Shown: positions 1 through 6,917, counted from the stretch's first letter. The stretch is 9,461 bases of DNA from an uncultured Pseudomonadota bacterium (GCA_937891875.1 CALATR010000433.1:1-9461); one strand, 5' to 3'. Notes: a model not told the origin generated them from the letters alone. Numbers and translations are program-made.

Positions 1-321
1 GGCTACGCGAAGATGCGGCCTCCGGAGGACGCCGGAGACCGGGCCTGGGCGAAGGTACTGGACGTGCCGTCGGATCGCACGGAAGTGAAGGTCTTCGGAG
101 CAGTTCCATCGGATCTCGCCGATCCGGAGCCGGGCACGACCGCAGCCGATCAGTTCCCCGGCGCGGTCCGCGAGGTCGCCCCCTTCCTCGATCCCGAGAC
201 CGTGTTCTACGAGGTCACCGCCACCCGACCGGGCGCCGCCGCGGGCTCCAGGTTCCACCTGTTCTTCTTCGGCGACGGCAGCTGGCACATGCTCGGCCCG
301 GTGTGGCGCGTGCTCCGCTGA
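1..321 (+). CDS. 3' end of an unrecognised protein (5' truncated by window edge)
   Basis: The reading frame is open from the first base of the window (GYAKMRPPED...) and ends at TGA 319-321, giving 106 visible residues. The in-frame ATG at position 13 has no clear ribosome binding site, and the frame continues upstream of it, so the true start is probably outside the window. The visible part is mixed alpha/beta in character. It ends in an aromatic stretch, FHLFFFGDGSWHMLGPVWRVLR split as FHLFFFGDGSWHM then LGPVWRVLR, that looks like a compact C-terminal beta-sheet edge. No signal peptide, transmembrane segment or catalytic motif is visible. I do not recognise the family. It is followed by a 116-bp gap before the giant gene and lies on the same strand, so co-transcription is possible. 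A candidate promoter in that gap argues for at least some independent expression of the giant gene. Confidence 0.6.
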   Translation, partial: GYAKMRPPEDAGDRAWAKVLDVPSDRTEVKVFGAVPSDLADPEPGTTAADQFPGAVREVAPFLDPETVFYEVTATRPGAAAGSRFHLFFFGDGSWHMLGPVWRVLR

Positions 322-364
322 TCCGAGAGGGTCCTGCCCGGATCCTACGCAGCCCCCGCAGGGG

Positions 365-393
365 ATGACGATCGCCCGGATCGACATTACGAT
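365..393 (+). promoter_or_regulatory. Weak candidate sigma-70-type promoter for the giant gene
   Basis: ATGACG at 365-370 (4/6 to TTGACA) and TACGAT at 388-393 (4/6 to TATAAT) are separated by exactly 17 bases. They lie in the locally AT-richer gap before the ATG at 438. Transcription would begin near 400 and leave a leader of about 38 bases containing the GGAG at 428-431. The match is modest and rests on pattern alone. Confidence 0.25.
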
Positions 394-426
394 TGAACGC
401 GTTCTACGCCAATCCTCGGCGAATTT

Positions 427-431
427 TGGAG
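427..431 (+). promoter_or_regulatory. Ribosome binding site that sets the giant gene's start at ATG 438
   Basis: TGGAG sits six bases upstream of the ATG at 438-440, which is good Shine-Dalgarno spacing. The frame is open further upstream to a TTG at 393. That codon has no purine-rich site in front of it and overlaps the candidate -10 element. ATG 438 is therefore the preferred start. Confidence 0.6.
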
Positions 432-437
432 CACGTT

Positions 438-1022
438 ATGAAGACCAGGAAGCCCACGGTCCTCGGAGGACCCGGGGACAAGTCGTCGTCCGCGAGTACC
501 GACACGGACACGCTCTCCGCGTTGGACTCGAATGCAGACGCCATGGCATCGCTCGACGGCGGTGGCGAGAAGGACACCTCGACCGAGGAAGAGGGCGGTC
601 TCTCCGTCCTCGATGCGGCGGAGCAGTCGCTGTCCCTGCCTCCCGGCGGCGGAGATCCCCCCGGCGGTGGCGGCGGTGACGACGCCCCATCCACGGACGG
701 CAAGGACAGCTCCGAGGAGGGCGGCGACAAGGAGGAGGGTGACGGCGAGGCCAAGGCCAGCGGCGACGGCTCCGGCGATCAGGAGACGAAGACCGAGGGC
801 GAGGAGGTCAGCGAGGAGAACGCCGAGGCCGTCGGCGGCGGGGAGGGTTCGGACCAGTCCGTCGAGGAGGAGGACGGCGAGGAAGGCAAGGAAGAAGGCG
901 AAGATCAGGCCGTCGAAGGTGGCGGTGCCGGCGGGGGGGACGGCGATGTCGGCCTCACCGAGACCGCGCCGCCCGACCTGGTCGCCGTGCCCGAGATCCC
1001 CGAGCCCGAGCTGCCGACCTTT
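438..1022 (+). other. Acidic disordered N-terminal region with a duplicated LSxLD motif
   Basis: This encodes residues 1-195 of the giant protein. It is dominated by Glu, Asp, Gly and Ser, with runs such as EEEDGEEGKEEGED, and ends in a Pro-rich stretch (PEIPEPELP). Two short amphipathic islands stand out: residues 26-43 (LSALDSNADAMASLDGGG) and 55-72 (LSVLDAAEQSLSLPPGGG). Both follow the pattern LS-x-LD, then spaced hydrophobics, then GGG. Disordered N-termini with short linear motifs are known to direct loading of some injection-system cargos. Applying that here is inference. Confidence 0.6.
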
Positions 1023-4000
1023 GCGGCGCCGAGCCTCGACGATCAGGCGCTGGAGGCCTTCTCCGAGCAGAACGGGGGCACCACGCCCGGCGATCACGCC
1101 TCGATGATCAACGGTCGCATGGGCGAGCTGCACACGACCGCCACCGGGTACAAGGGCGCGCTGATCACCAGCCGGGACGAGCACCTGGGCGCTGCCGAGA
1201 CCGCCCGCGTCACCGCCGAGGGTGCCGTGCAGACCGCGGTGGATACCGGCCGGGGCCGGGTGAAGGGCGTCTTCGACACCGCCGGCACCGACGCCGTGGC
1301 CGCCGCGAACACTGGCATCGGCCTGGTCGAGAAGTCCGCGGAGGCCGGGGTCGGCCAGATCGACACGGTCGCCGAGGGGCGCAAGGGCGAGGTGAAGACG
1401 ACGTTCGACGGGGCGAAGACCAACGTCGACACGACCCGGCAGGGCGGCGCGAAGGAGTACCAGGGCATCCTCGAGCAGAGCAGCAAGGGCCTCGAGGAGC
1501 AGGCGAAGACCGTCAAGGACGACGCCAAGAAGCAGGGTGACGCCAAGGCCAAGGAGCACGAGTCCGCCGCCAAGGGCAAGAAGGGCGTCGACTCCCTGCA
1601 CGAGGAGTCCAAGGCGGAGGTGGCGAAGGACGTCGCGACCGGCGCGGGCAACGCTGTTGACATGCGGGTCAAGGTCCGCACCCACGACCTCCAGGGTCGC
1701 GCCGAGGCGACCGCCAGCACCGCGGTCGAGGTGGAGACCGAGTCGCTGTCGACGGAGCTGGACGCGAAGAAGACCACGGCGGACGCCAACATCGAGGCGG
1801 GCCGGGTCACCTCGCAGGGCAAGCTGACCGCGATGAAGGACGGGGCGATCGGCAGCCTGGAGTCCGCCCGCGACACCTCGGTCGACAAGGCGACCGCGGA
1901 GAACGAGCGCGCCCAGGCAAGGCTCGACGCCGCCGAGCAGACCCTGCGCGACGACGCCGAGAAGATGGCGCTGGAGATGCAGAACAGCATCGAGGTGAAG
2001 GCCGCCACCGACGCCGCCACCTACGCCGACGTCACCCGCCTGCTGGGCGAGGACGTCGCGAGCTGGGAGGGCCCGGTCCGCTTCGAGGACGTGCAGGGCA
2101 CCCTCGAGTCGGCGACCGAGTCGTTGACCAGCAGCCACGGCGTGCACCTCGAGGAGCTCGCCTCCCTGGCGGAAGGAGCGATCGGCACCTACGAGGACGG
2201 GATCGACCGCAAGATCGACACCTTCGACGGGGCGGTCGAGACGCAGGAGACCGAGGCACGGGCCTGGGCGGAGGCGCTGGTTGCGGAGGTCAACAAGACC
2301 TCGACCGACTTCGACCTCGACATCCAGAGCATGACCAAGGCCTTCGACACCACCCTGGGCGAGCAGATCGCCCCGGTGGCTCCGGCGGCGAAAGCCTTGG
2401 AGGAAGGCGCGGTCGCGGCCGTCGAGAAGTACAAGGAGCTGGTGCAGGGCGCCTTCGACACGGTCAAGGAGGAGCTCGTCCAGGTGGCCGCGGAAGAGCT
2501 GGCCAAGATCCCCCAGCAGATCGAGGAGAAGGCGCAGGAGAAGACCAACTCCAAGCGCATCAACATCGTCAGCAACGACATCCCGAGCATCTTCTCGGCG
2601 ATGGACGGCATGGGCACCGACGAGAACGGCATCTTCTCGGTCCTGCGCAAGATGTCCTACGGCCAGATCGAGGCGCTCGAGAGCCTGTGGAACAAGTACA
2701 AGAAGCACAGCCTGCGCTGGTACTTCGACGATGAGATGAGCGGCGACGACCTCGCCACCGGCCTCGCCTACCTCAACCACAACCGCGCCAAGGCGCTCAA
2801 GCTCGAGCTCGAGAGCAGCACCGGCTTCTGGAACGACGACGAGGCCCGCATCGAGGAGGTCATGAAGTCGGCGTCGGCGGAGGAGATGGAGACGCTGACG
2901 ACCCAGTACGCGTCGACCATCGAGGAGACCAAGGGTGCGCTCGGCGGCGCGGACCTCGACTCCTTCAACGCGCTCGCCGACACCACCCTGTCCCGCGACG
3001 AGGCCAAGTCCAAGTCCGACGCCATCCGCCTGCACGAGGCGATGGACGGCATGGGCACGGACGAGGAGAAGGTGAAGCAGCTGCTCGAGGCGGCCAAGAC
3101 CCCCGAGGAGCGGGAGCGCCTCAAGAAGTTCTACGGCGAATATGCCGGTTCGAAGGGCGAGAAGATGGACCTCGATGCGCGCATCGAGTACGAGTTCACC
3201 GGCGCCTTCGAGGACGATGCCGACTACAACCTGGTCAAGGCGCTGGCCAAGGACGAGCGCAGCGACGCCGAGGTCGCGGCGGCCAAGGTCTACGCCGCGG
3301 GCGACGGGGCCGGCACCGACGAGAAGGCCATGTTCGACGCGCTCAAGTCGGACGTGGGCAAGTGGGACACCGAGATGGCGTCCCTGACGACGGCCCTGCA
3401 GGACCCCTCCGTCCAGGGCGACGCCCGGGTCGAGATGGAGATCAAGCTCGCCGAGCTGCAGAAGAAGAAGTCGGACCACTTCACGACGCTCGATTCGTCC
3501 ATGAAGAAGTTCACCGGCGACAACGACATGACGATGGACGCGTACCTGAAGTCCGAGCTGGACGCGGGCCTCGAGCTGAAGATCGCCCAGGACGCCAAGG
3601 ACAAGGGCAAGTCCAACCCGGCCGACCTCATCGAGTACTCGACCCGGGGCATGGGCACCGACGAGGAGATGTTCAAGAAGGCCCTGCAGGACGACCAGGG
3701 CAACCCGCTGTCCAAGGAGGAGGTCGCCAAGATCGACGCGGACCTCAAGGACCGCGGCATGGGCGGCATCAGCACGGTCGCCGAGGACGAGCTGGGCGGT
3801 CGCGACGCCCACGACGTGGCCAAGCTGGAGCTGGGCAAGCCCGAGAACGCCGACGACCTCAAGAAGCTCGTCGACATGGACTACGAGTTCGAGAACTCCG
3901 GGCTCATGGGCCGCGGCCTGATGTGGACCAAGCAGCAGCTGGGCATGTCGACCGCGATGGAGGAGATGGACTACGCAAAGGAGCAGTTCGACGCCGAATA

Positions 4001-6212
4001 CTCGGACATGGTCGAGGCGGGCACGAACGACCTGAAGTTCGAGGAGCTGGCCAAGACCGACAACGAGGCGGCCCAGCTCATCCAGGAGCTCGGCATCACG
4101 AGCCAGAAGTCGTCGGAGGCGTACGGCAAGTCGCTGGCCGCCACGGTCGACGCCCTGGTCACCGCCCTCGAGATCATCGGCGGCGTCATCGCCACCATCG
4201 CGACCGCGGGTGCGGCTTCCCCGGCGCTCGCCATGCTGATTGCGAACATCGCCATCGGCACGGCGGGCATCGTGCTCAAGAAGGCCGCCATCGGCGACGC
4301 GTACGGCTACGACAGCATCGCCCAGGACTTCGTGAAGATGGCCTCGACCGCGGCCCTCGGAGCGGCCCTGTCCAAGGTCGACAAGCTCGGCAAGATCGCC
4401 GAGGCGGCCGGCACGAAGGGCACCAAGCTCTTCCAGGACGCGGGCACTAAGGCGGGCACGTTCTTCTCGGGCAAGGCCTGGGAGATGGGCCCGAAGGCGC
4501 AGGCCTACCTCAACACGTTCATCAAGTCCGGCACCGAGAACGCGCTCGGCGGCGTGGTCACCGACACGTACAGCGGGCTGTGGAACGAGCAGAACTTCGA
4601 CAAGGGCGTCGAGAACTGGCTCGGCGGCGCGGCGATGCAGGGCATCGGTGGCGTGCCCCAGAGCTTCGTCACTGGCGGCGCCCAGGGCATGTACGGAAAG
4701 TGGTCGGGCGACCGGAAGAAGGACGCGTTCATGGAGCGCGCCGGTCAGAACGGCGCCGACGTGAACGTGGACCCCAAGTACATGACCCACGGCTCGATGA
4801 CCGCGGACGTGATGTACGGCGCCCGCGACTCCATGGCCAAGTTCGCCATCGGCCACGTCACCACCGCTGGCAACTACGCCGACGCGGGCAAGTTCTGGGA
4901 GGGCCTGGCGACGGGCGGTCCCAAGTCCATGCTCACGGGCGCGCTCAACGCGTGGGGCGACCGCAAGGCCTTGCCAGCAAACGTCGCGCGGGACCTCGAG
5001 AACGGCAGCATGACCGCGGCGCAGTACGACCTGCTCCACGGTGAGCTCACCGAGGACGAGCGCTATGCCATCGGCTCCCAGCTGCCGCCCTCGCGCCAGC
5101 CGGAGAAGATCAAGCTCTTCCTGCAGATGGAGGCCGAGGCCCAGCTCATGGCCGACTCGCCCACCGGTGGCGGGGTCGGCCAGACGAGCGGCGGCGGCGC
5201 GCCCGCGTTCGACAAGGAGAAGCTCGCGAGCGCGGACGCGAAGACCATCGGCCTGGCCCTCAACGGCGGGCTGCCCTGGGACGCGGTCAAGGATCGCGAG
5301 TGGACCGCGGCCGAGAAGGTCCTGCTCGCGCGCTACGCCGCGGGCACGGGCAAGCTGCCCAAGGACTTCCTCGGTGAGGACATGATCCGCTACATGGCGC
5401 TGTCGATGACGGTGGAGGACCAGATCGCCTTCGCCGTGGACGCGGGCTGGGACACCCTGCCCAAGCCGCTTCAGGAGCAGGCCAAGTACGCCATCACCGC
5501 GACGGTCCCGTCGGTCACGGTCGAGACGCTCATGCGGTTCAAGGGCCACAAGCTGCCGGATGACCTCAAGGCCGCCGTCGTGGACCGCTTCGGCAGCATG
5601 TCCGACGGTGAGCGCATCCAGCTGGGTCAGTCGTTCGGCCTGTCCGACCTCGACCAGCTGCCGCCCGAGGTCAAGAAGGGCGTGCAGGAGGCCATCGGCA
5701 AGGCGGTCACCAGCGGAGAGAGCAAGGACCCGAGCCTGATCGTCTCGGCCATGCAGTCTGGCCAGATGCCCACGACCGATGCGGAGCTGGCCAAGCTGGA
5801 CCTGTCGCCGGAGCAGAAGCTGGCCGTGCTGTCGGGCTTCGGCTTCACGGAAGGCCTGCAGACCACCGCACCCAACTTCGCCAAGGAGGCGCTGGCCGAG
5901 GTGACCTCGCTGGGGCCGAAGAACCTGTCCGCGTGGACGAAGAGCTCCTGGGGCGGCCTGGATGAGGACACCCGCCAGACGATGGTCGGCCACATGGACA
6001 AGCTGGACCTGAACTACCGGCTGTCGTTCTACGCGACCGTGGACAAGAGCTACATCCCGCAGAACGCGATGGACAACCTCGCGAAGGACCTCAAGGCGTA
6101 CAAGGTCGGCGCCGCGCTCGGCGGGCGCAGCGACCTGTCGCGGGGCGAGCTGGCCCTGCTCGAGACCTACGTCGACGGCCAGGACACCGCGGTGCCGCAG
6201 GTGGGCCAGTGA
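438..6212 (+). CDS. Giant mosaic protein with annexin-like repeats, 22-mer stalk, hydrophobic hairpin and helical solenoid
   Basis: The gene encodes 1924 residues. Seen in order: residues 1-195 are acidic, Gly/Ser-rich and probably disordered. Residues about 200-705 are almost wholly helical, with 22-residue periodicity at 251-404. Residues about 708-1135 hold five annexin-like units with GxGT-D-E loops at 724, 871, 957 and 1071, plus a degenerate loop at 796. Residues 1237-1280 form a hydrophobic hairpin broken by Pro1262. A Gly/Ala-rich region spans about 1282-1500, and a helical solenoid with an LP motif every 28-36 residues spans 1612-1813. There is no signal peptide and no HExxH, nuclease or other catalytic motif that I can see. 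Annexin loops bind calcium and acidic phospholipid in known annexins, so membrane engagement is inferred. Such long helical chains also occur beside extracellular contractile injection systems, but no such genes are visible here. The gene overlaps the next one by four bases. Function is unknown; the coding call is secure. Confidence 0.93.
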   Translation: MKTRKPTVLGGPGDKSSSASTDTDTLSALDSNADAMASLDGGGEKDTSTEEEGGLSVLDAAEQSLSLPPGGGDPPGGGGGDDAPSTDGKDSSEEGGDKEEGDGEAKASGDGSGDQETKTEGEEVSEENAEAVGGGEGSDQSVEEEDGEEGKEEGEDQAVEGGGAGGGDGDVGLTETAPPDLVAVPEIPEPELPTFAAPSLDDQALEAFSEQNGGTTPGDHASMINGRMGELHTTATGYKGALITSRDEHLGAAETARVTAEGAVQTAVDTGRGRVKGVFDTAGTDAVAAANTGIGLVEKSAEAGVGQIDTVAEGRKGEVKTTFDGAKTNVDTTRQGGAKEYQGILEQSSKGLEEQAKTVKDDAKKQGDAKAKEHESAAKGKKGVDSLHEESKAEVAKDVATGAGNAVDMRVKVRTHDLQGRAEATASTAVEVETESLSTELDAKKTTADANIEAGRVTSQGKLTAMKDGAIGSLESARDTSVDKATAENERAQARLDAAEQTLRDDAEKMALEMQNSIEVKAATDAATYADVTRLLGEDVASWEGPVRFEDVQGTLESATESLTSSHGVHLEELASLAEGAIGTYEDGIDRKIDTFDGAVETQETEARAWAEALVAEVNKTSTDFDLDIQSMTKAFDTTLGEQIAPVAPAAKALEEGAVAAVEKYKELVQGAFDTVKEELVQVAAEELAKIPQQIEEKAQEKTNSKRINIVSNDIPSIFSAMDGMGTDENGIFSVLRKMSYGQIEALESLWNKYKKHSLRWYFDDEMSGDDLATGLAYLNHNRAKALKLELESSTGFWNDDEARIEEVMKSASAEEMETLTTQYASTIEETKGALGGADLDSFNALADTTLSRDEAKSKSDAIRLHEAMDGMGTDEEKVKQLLEAAKTPEERERLKKFYGEYAGSKGEKMDLDARIEYEFTGAFEDDADYNLVKALAKDERSDAEVAAAKVYAAGDGAGTDEKAMFDALKSDVGKWDTEMASLTTALQDPSVQGDARVEMEIKLAELQKKKSDHFTTLDSSMKKFTGDNDMTMDAYLKSELDAGLELKIAQDAKDKGKSNPADLIEYSTRGMGTDEEMFKKALQDDQGNPLSKEEVAKIDADLKDRGMGGISTVAEDELGGRDAHDVAKLELGKPENADDLKKLVDMDYEFENSGLMGRGLMWTKQQLGMSTAMEEMDYAKEQFDAEYSDMVEAGTNDLKFEELAKTDNEAAQLIQELGITSQKSSEAYGKSLAATVDALVTALEIIGGVIATIATAGAASPALAMLIANIAIGTAGIVLKKAAIGDAYGYDSIAQDFVKMASTAALGAALSKVDKLGKIAEAAGTKGTKLFQDAGTKAGTFFSGKAWEMGPKAQAYLNTFIKSGTENALGGVVTDTYSGLWNEQNFDKGVENWLGGAAMQGIGGVPQSFVTGGAQGMYGKWSGDRKKDAFMERAGQNGADVNVDPKYMTHGSMTADVMYGARDSMAKFAIGHVTTAGNYADAGKFWEGLATGGPKSMLTGALNAWGDRKALPANVARDLENGSMTAAQYDLLHGELTEDERYAIGSQLPPSRQPEKIKLFLQMEAEAQLMADSPTGGGVGQTSGGGAPAFDKEKLASADAKTIGLALNGGLPWDAVKDREWTAAEKVLLARYAAGTGKLPKDFLGEDMIRYMALSMTVEDQIAFAVDAGWDTLPKPLQEQAKYAITATVPSVTVETLMRFKGHKLPDDLKAAVVDRFGSMSDGERIQLGQSFGLSDLDQLPPEVKKGVQEAIGKAVTSGESKDPSLIVSAMQSGQMPTTDAELAKLDLSPEQKLAVLSGFGFTEGLQTTAPNFAKEALAEVTSLGPKNLSAWTKSSWGGLDEDTRQTMVGHMDKLDLNYRLSFYATVDKSYIPQNAMDNLAKDLKAYKVGAALGGRSDLSRGELALLETYVDGQDTAVPQVGQ
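1188..1649 (+). repeat. Seven consecutive 22-residue helical units (apolipoprotein-like periodicity)
   Basis: Residues 251-404 of the giant protein can be cut into seven blocks of 22 without gaps, starting GAAETARV (251), GRVKGVFD (273), GLVEKSAE (295), GEVKTTFD (317), KEYQGILE (339), DDAKKQGD (361) and GVDSLHEE (383). Gly opens five of the seven and Val recurs at block position 3. Blocks 2 and 4 match most clearly, at an offset of 44 (GRVKGVFD against GEVKTTFD). Periods of 11 or 22 typify lipid-associating amphipathic helices and LEA proteins. The similarity is at protein level only and is degenerate. Confidence 0.5.
2559..3842 (+). other. Five-unit annexin-like repeat array
   Basis: Within residues 708-1135, loops GMGTDE (724), GMGTDE (871), GAGTDE (957) and GMGTDE (1071) match the type II calcium-loop signature of annexins. 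A fifth unit at 796 (GFWNDDE) aligns with the first but has lost GxGT. Loop spacings are 72, 75, 86 and 114 residues, against about 70 in annexins. In unit 1, exactly 38 residues separate Thr727 from Glu766 within DDEMSGDD, reproducing the canonical GxGT-(38)-[D/E] spacing and the SELSG-like block. Later units keep a counterpart block (YEFTG at 918, KSELD at 1038, EDELGG at 1116) after insertions. The DNA of the first and third loops is 23/24 identical (2601-2624 and 3042-3065). Bacterial annexins are rare but known; phospholipid binding here is inferred. Confidence 0.8.
4146..4277 (+). other. Hydrophobic hairpin, likely membrane-inserting
   Basis: This encodes residues 1237-1280 of the giant protein. 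Two apolar stretches (LVTALEIIGGVIATIATAG and LAMLIANIAIGTAGIVL) are joined by an AASPA turn at Pro1262 and followed by KK. Only one acidic residue (Glu1245) lies inside. It is the only strongly hydrophobic part of the whole protein. It could be a transmembrane hairpin or a buried segment exposed on membrane contact. A Gly/Ala-rich region follows. Confidence 0.6.
5271..5876 (+). repeat. C-terminal helical solenoid with repeated LP motif
   Basis: The motif [L/M]P followed by charged helix-capping residues recurs in the giant protein at residues 1612 (LPWDAV), 1640 (LPKDFL), 1674 (LPKPLQ), 1706 (LPDDLK), 1741 (LPPEVK) and 1777 (MPTTDA). Spacings are 28, 34, 32, 35 and 36 residues. Each unit reads as a pair of amphipathic helices, as in TPR- or HEAT-like solenoids, though I cannot assign it to a named family. 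A looser unit (YIPQNAMD) follows near the C-terminus. The likely role is protein binding, which is inference. Confidence 0.5.
6199..6212 (+). promoter_or_regulatory. Coupling junction: Shine-Dalgarno-like site and GTGA stop/start overlap
   Basis: AGGTGGG (6199-6205) lies just upstream of GTG 6209-6211, which overlaps the giant gene's TGA (6210-6212). This arrangement usually means that ribosomes finishing the first gene re-initiate on the second, linking the amounts of the two proteins. Confidence 0.6.
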
Positions 6213-6745
6213 TCGACCCCAAGACCGCTGCCGGCGCAGACCTGCATGTCAGCCGACAAGGCGCTTCAGAGCGGCACTTCCTCGTTCCTGTCGACGCCGA
6301 CCTGGGCGAGGGCGCGCTGGAGCTGGTGCGCATCGACGGCCACCGCGTGGCGGCCGATCCCAGCCTGGCCGCGGCCTACGAGATCAGCGCCGAGCAGGCC
6401 CAGGCCTTCCACGAGCGTGCGGTCGCGGACGCCCACGAGCGGCTCTCGGCGGGACTCGCCGCAGTCACCCAGCTCCTGGGGGCTGCCCGCACCGGCCACG
6501 TCGGCCCCCGACCCCAGAGCCTCGACGAAGCGGCGGGCCTGGGCCAGGGAGACGACCTGGACGCGACCCGGCAGCTCCTGGCGGGCCTGCAGCGCGTGGT
6601 CCAGCTGGCCCAGACGGACCCGGAGCAGCTTCAGGCGCTCGGGCGCGAGGTCGCGGCGCAGTGGGAGGGCACCGGAGTCGAGGGCGTGGCGGAGAGGTTG
6701 CCGCAGGCGCTGCGGGACGGGTTCGAGGGCGACGAGGAGGAGTAG
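6209..6745 (+). CDS. Unrecognised 178-residue acidic helical protein, translationally coupled to the giant gene
   Basis: The start GTG overlaps the giant gene's TGA by four bases and the gene ends at TAG 6743-6745. Residues 1-58 look beta-rich (RHFLVPVDADLGEGALELV, then RIDGHRV). Residues 59-95 and 117-170 are helical (AEQAQAFHERAVADAHERL; RQLLAGLQRVVQLAQ). A Gly/Pro-rich linker lies around 96-116, and the tail is acidic (FEGDEEE). There is no signal peptide, membrane segment or catalytic motif, so it is probably a soluble cytoplasmic protein. I do not recognise the family. Its tight coupling to a very large, signal-less protein suggests a dedicated partner such as a chaperone, loading adaptor, immunity protein or complex subunit. 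That is inference from position only. Coding is supported by the coupling and by codon use matching the giant gene. Confidence 0.8.
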   Translation: MIDPKTAAGADLHVSRQGASERHFLVPVDADLGEGALELVRIDGHRVAADPSLAAAYEISAEQAQAFHERAVADAHERLSAGLAAVTQLLGAARTGHVGPRPQSLDEAAGLGQGDDLDATRQLLAGLQRVVQLAQTDPEQLQALGREVAAQWEGTGVEGVAERLPQALRDGFEGDEEE

Positions 6746-6784
6746 AGCCGCGTCCGTGGGTCTTGGGCGGAGGAGTGGCGGGGC

Positions 6785-6814
6785 GGTCTCTGGTCGCTGG
6801 TCACTGGTCTCTGG
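6785..6814 (+). repeat. Short tandem heptamer array CTGGTCN
   Basis: From 6790 the units CTGGTCG, CTGGTCA, CTGGTCT and a partial CTGG follow head to tail, preceded by a degenerate unit ending GGTCT. The right arm of the inverted repeat holds the reverse complement of a shorter version. The last base of each unit varies. Short tandemly repeated heptamers are known in intergenic DNA of several bacterial groups. Confidence 0.7.
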
Positions 6815-6881
6815 GCCCACGGTGGGACCGGTTGCCCAAACACCCTTGGTGCGCGCGTCAGGTCTACGGCGGTGCGGTCGA

Positions 6882-6917
6882 ACCCGGCATCCGGGCGGAC
6901 ACGCCGATGCATCGGGT
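6882..6917. repeat. Extended hairpin in the spacer of the inverted repeat
   Basis: Pairs are A6882-T6917, CCCG (6883-6886) with CGGG (6913-6916), GCATC (6887-6891) with GATGC (6906-6910), and GGCG (6894-6897) with CGCC (6902-6905). They close a GACA tetraloop. The stem totals 14 base pairs with one two-base bulge on each side. The 3' half also contains the perfect 12-base palindrome CCGATGCATCGG (6904-6915). It sits midway between the element's arms. Confidence 0.5.

Noticed and set aside
320..364. GATCCG/CGGATC (320-344) and CCCC-GCA-GGGG (354-364) as a terminator of the first gene
   Set aside because: Stems are only 6 and 4 base pairs, the first has a 13-base loop, and neither is followed by a T run.
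393..437. TTG at 393 as the start of the giant gene
   Set aside because: It has no Shine-Dalgarno sequence and it overlaps a candidate -10. ATG 438 has GGAG at proper spacing.
3362..4450. A second plus-strand frame of 362 codons inside the giant gene
   Set aside because: Its product is Arg/Gly/His/Pro-rich, typical of an out-of-frame shadow in GC-rich DNA, and it conflicts with the annexin-like frame.
387..5993. An uninterrupted minus-strand reading frame of about 1868 codons opposite the giant gene
   Set aside because: It is a mirror of GC-rich codon use on the plus strand. Its translation is Leu/Val/Gly/Arg-rich low-complexity sequence with no domain logic, whereas the plus strand has clear annexin-like loops, a ribosome binding site and operon structure.
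438..6212. DUF4157 (eCIS core) metalloprotease-like domain in the giant protein
   Set aside because: The general coiled-coil style resembles proteins near injection systems, but no HExxH-type motif is present in any part of the chain.
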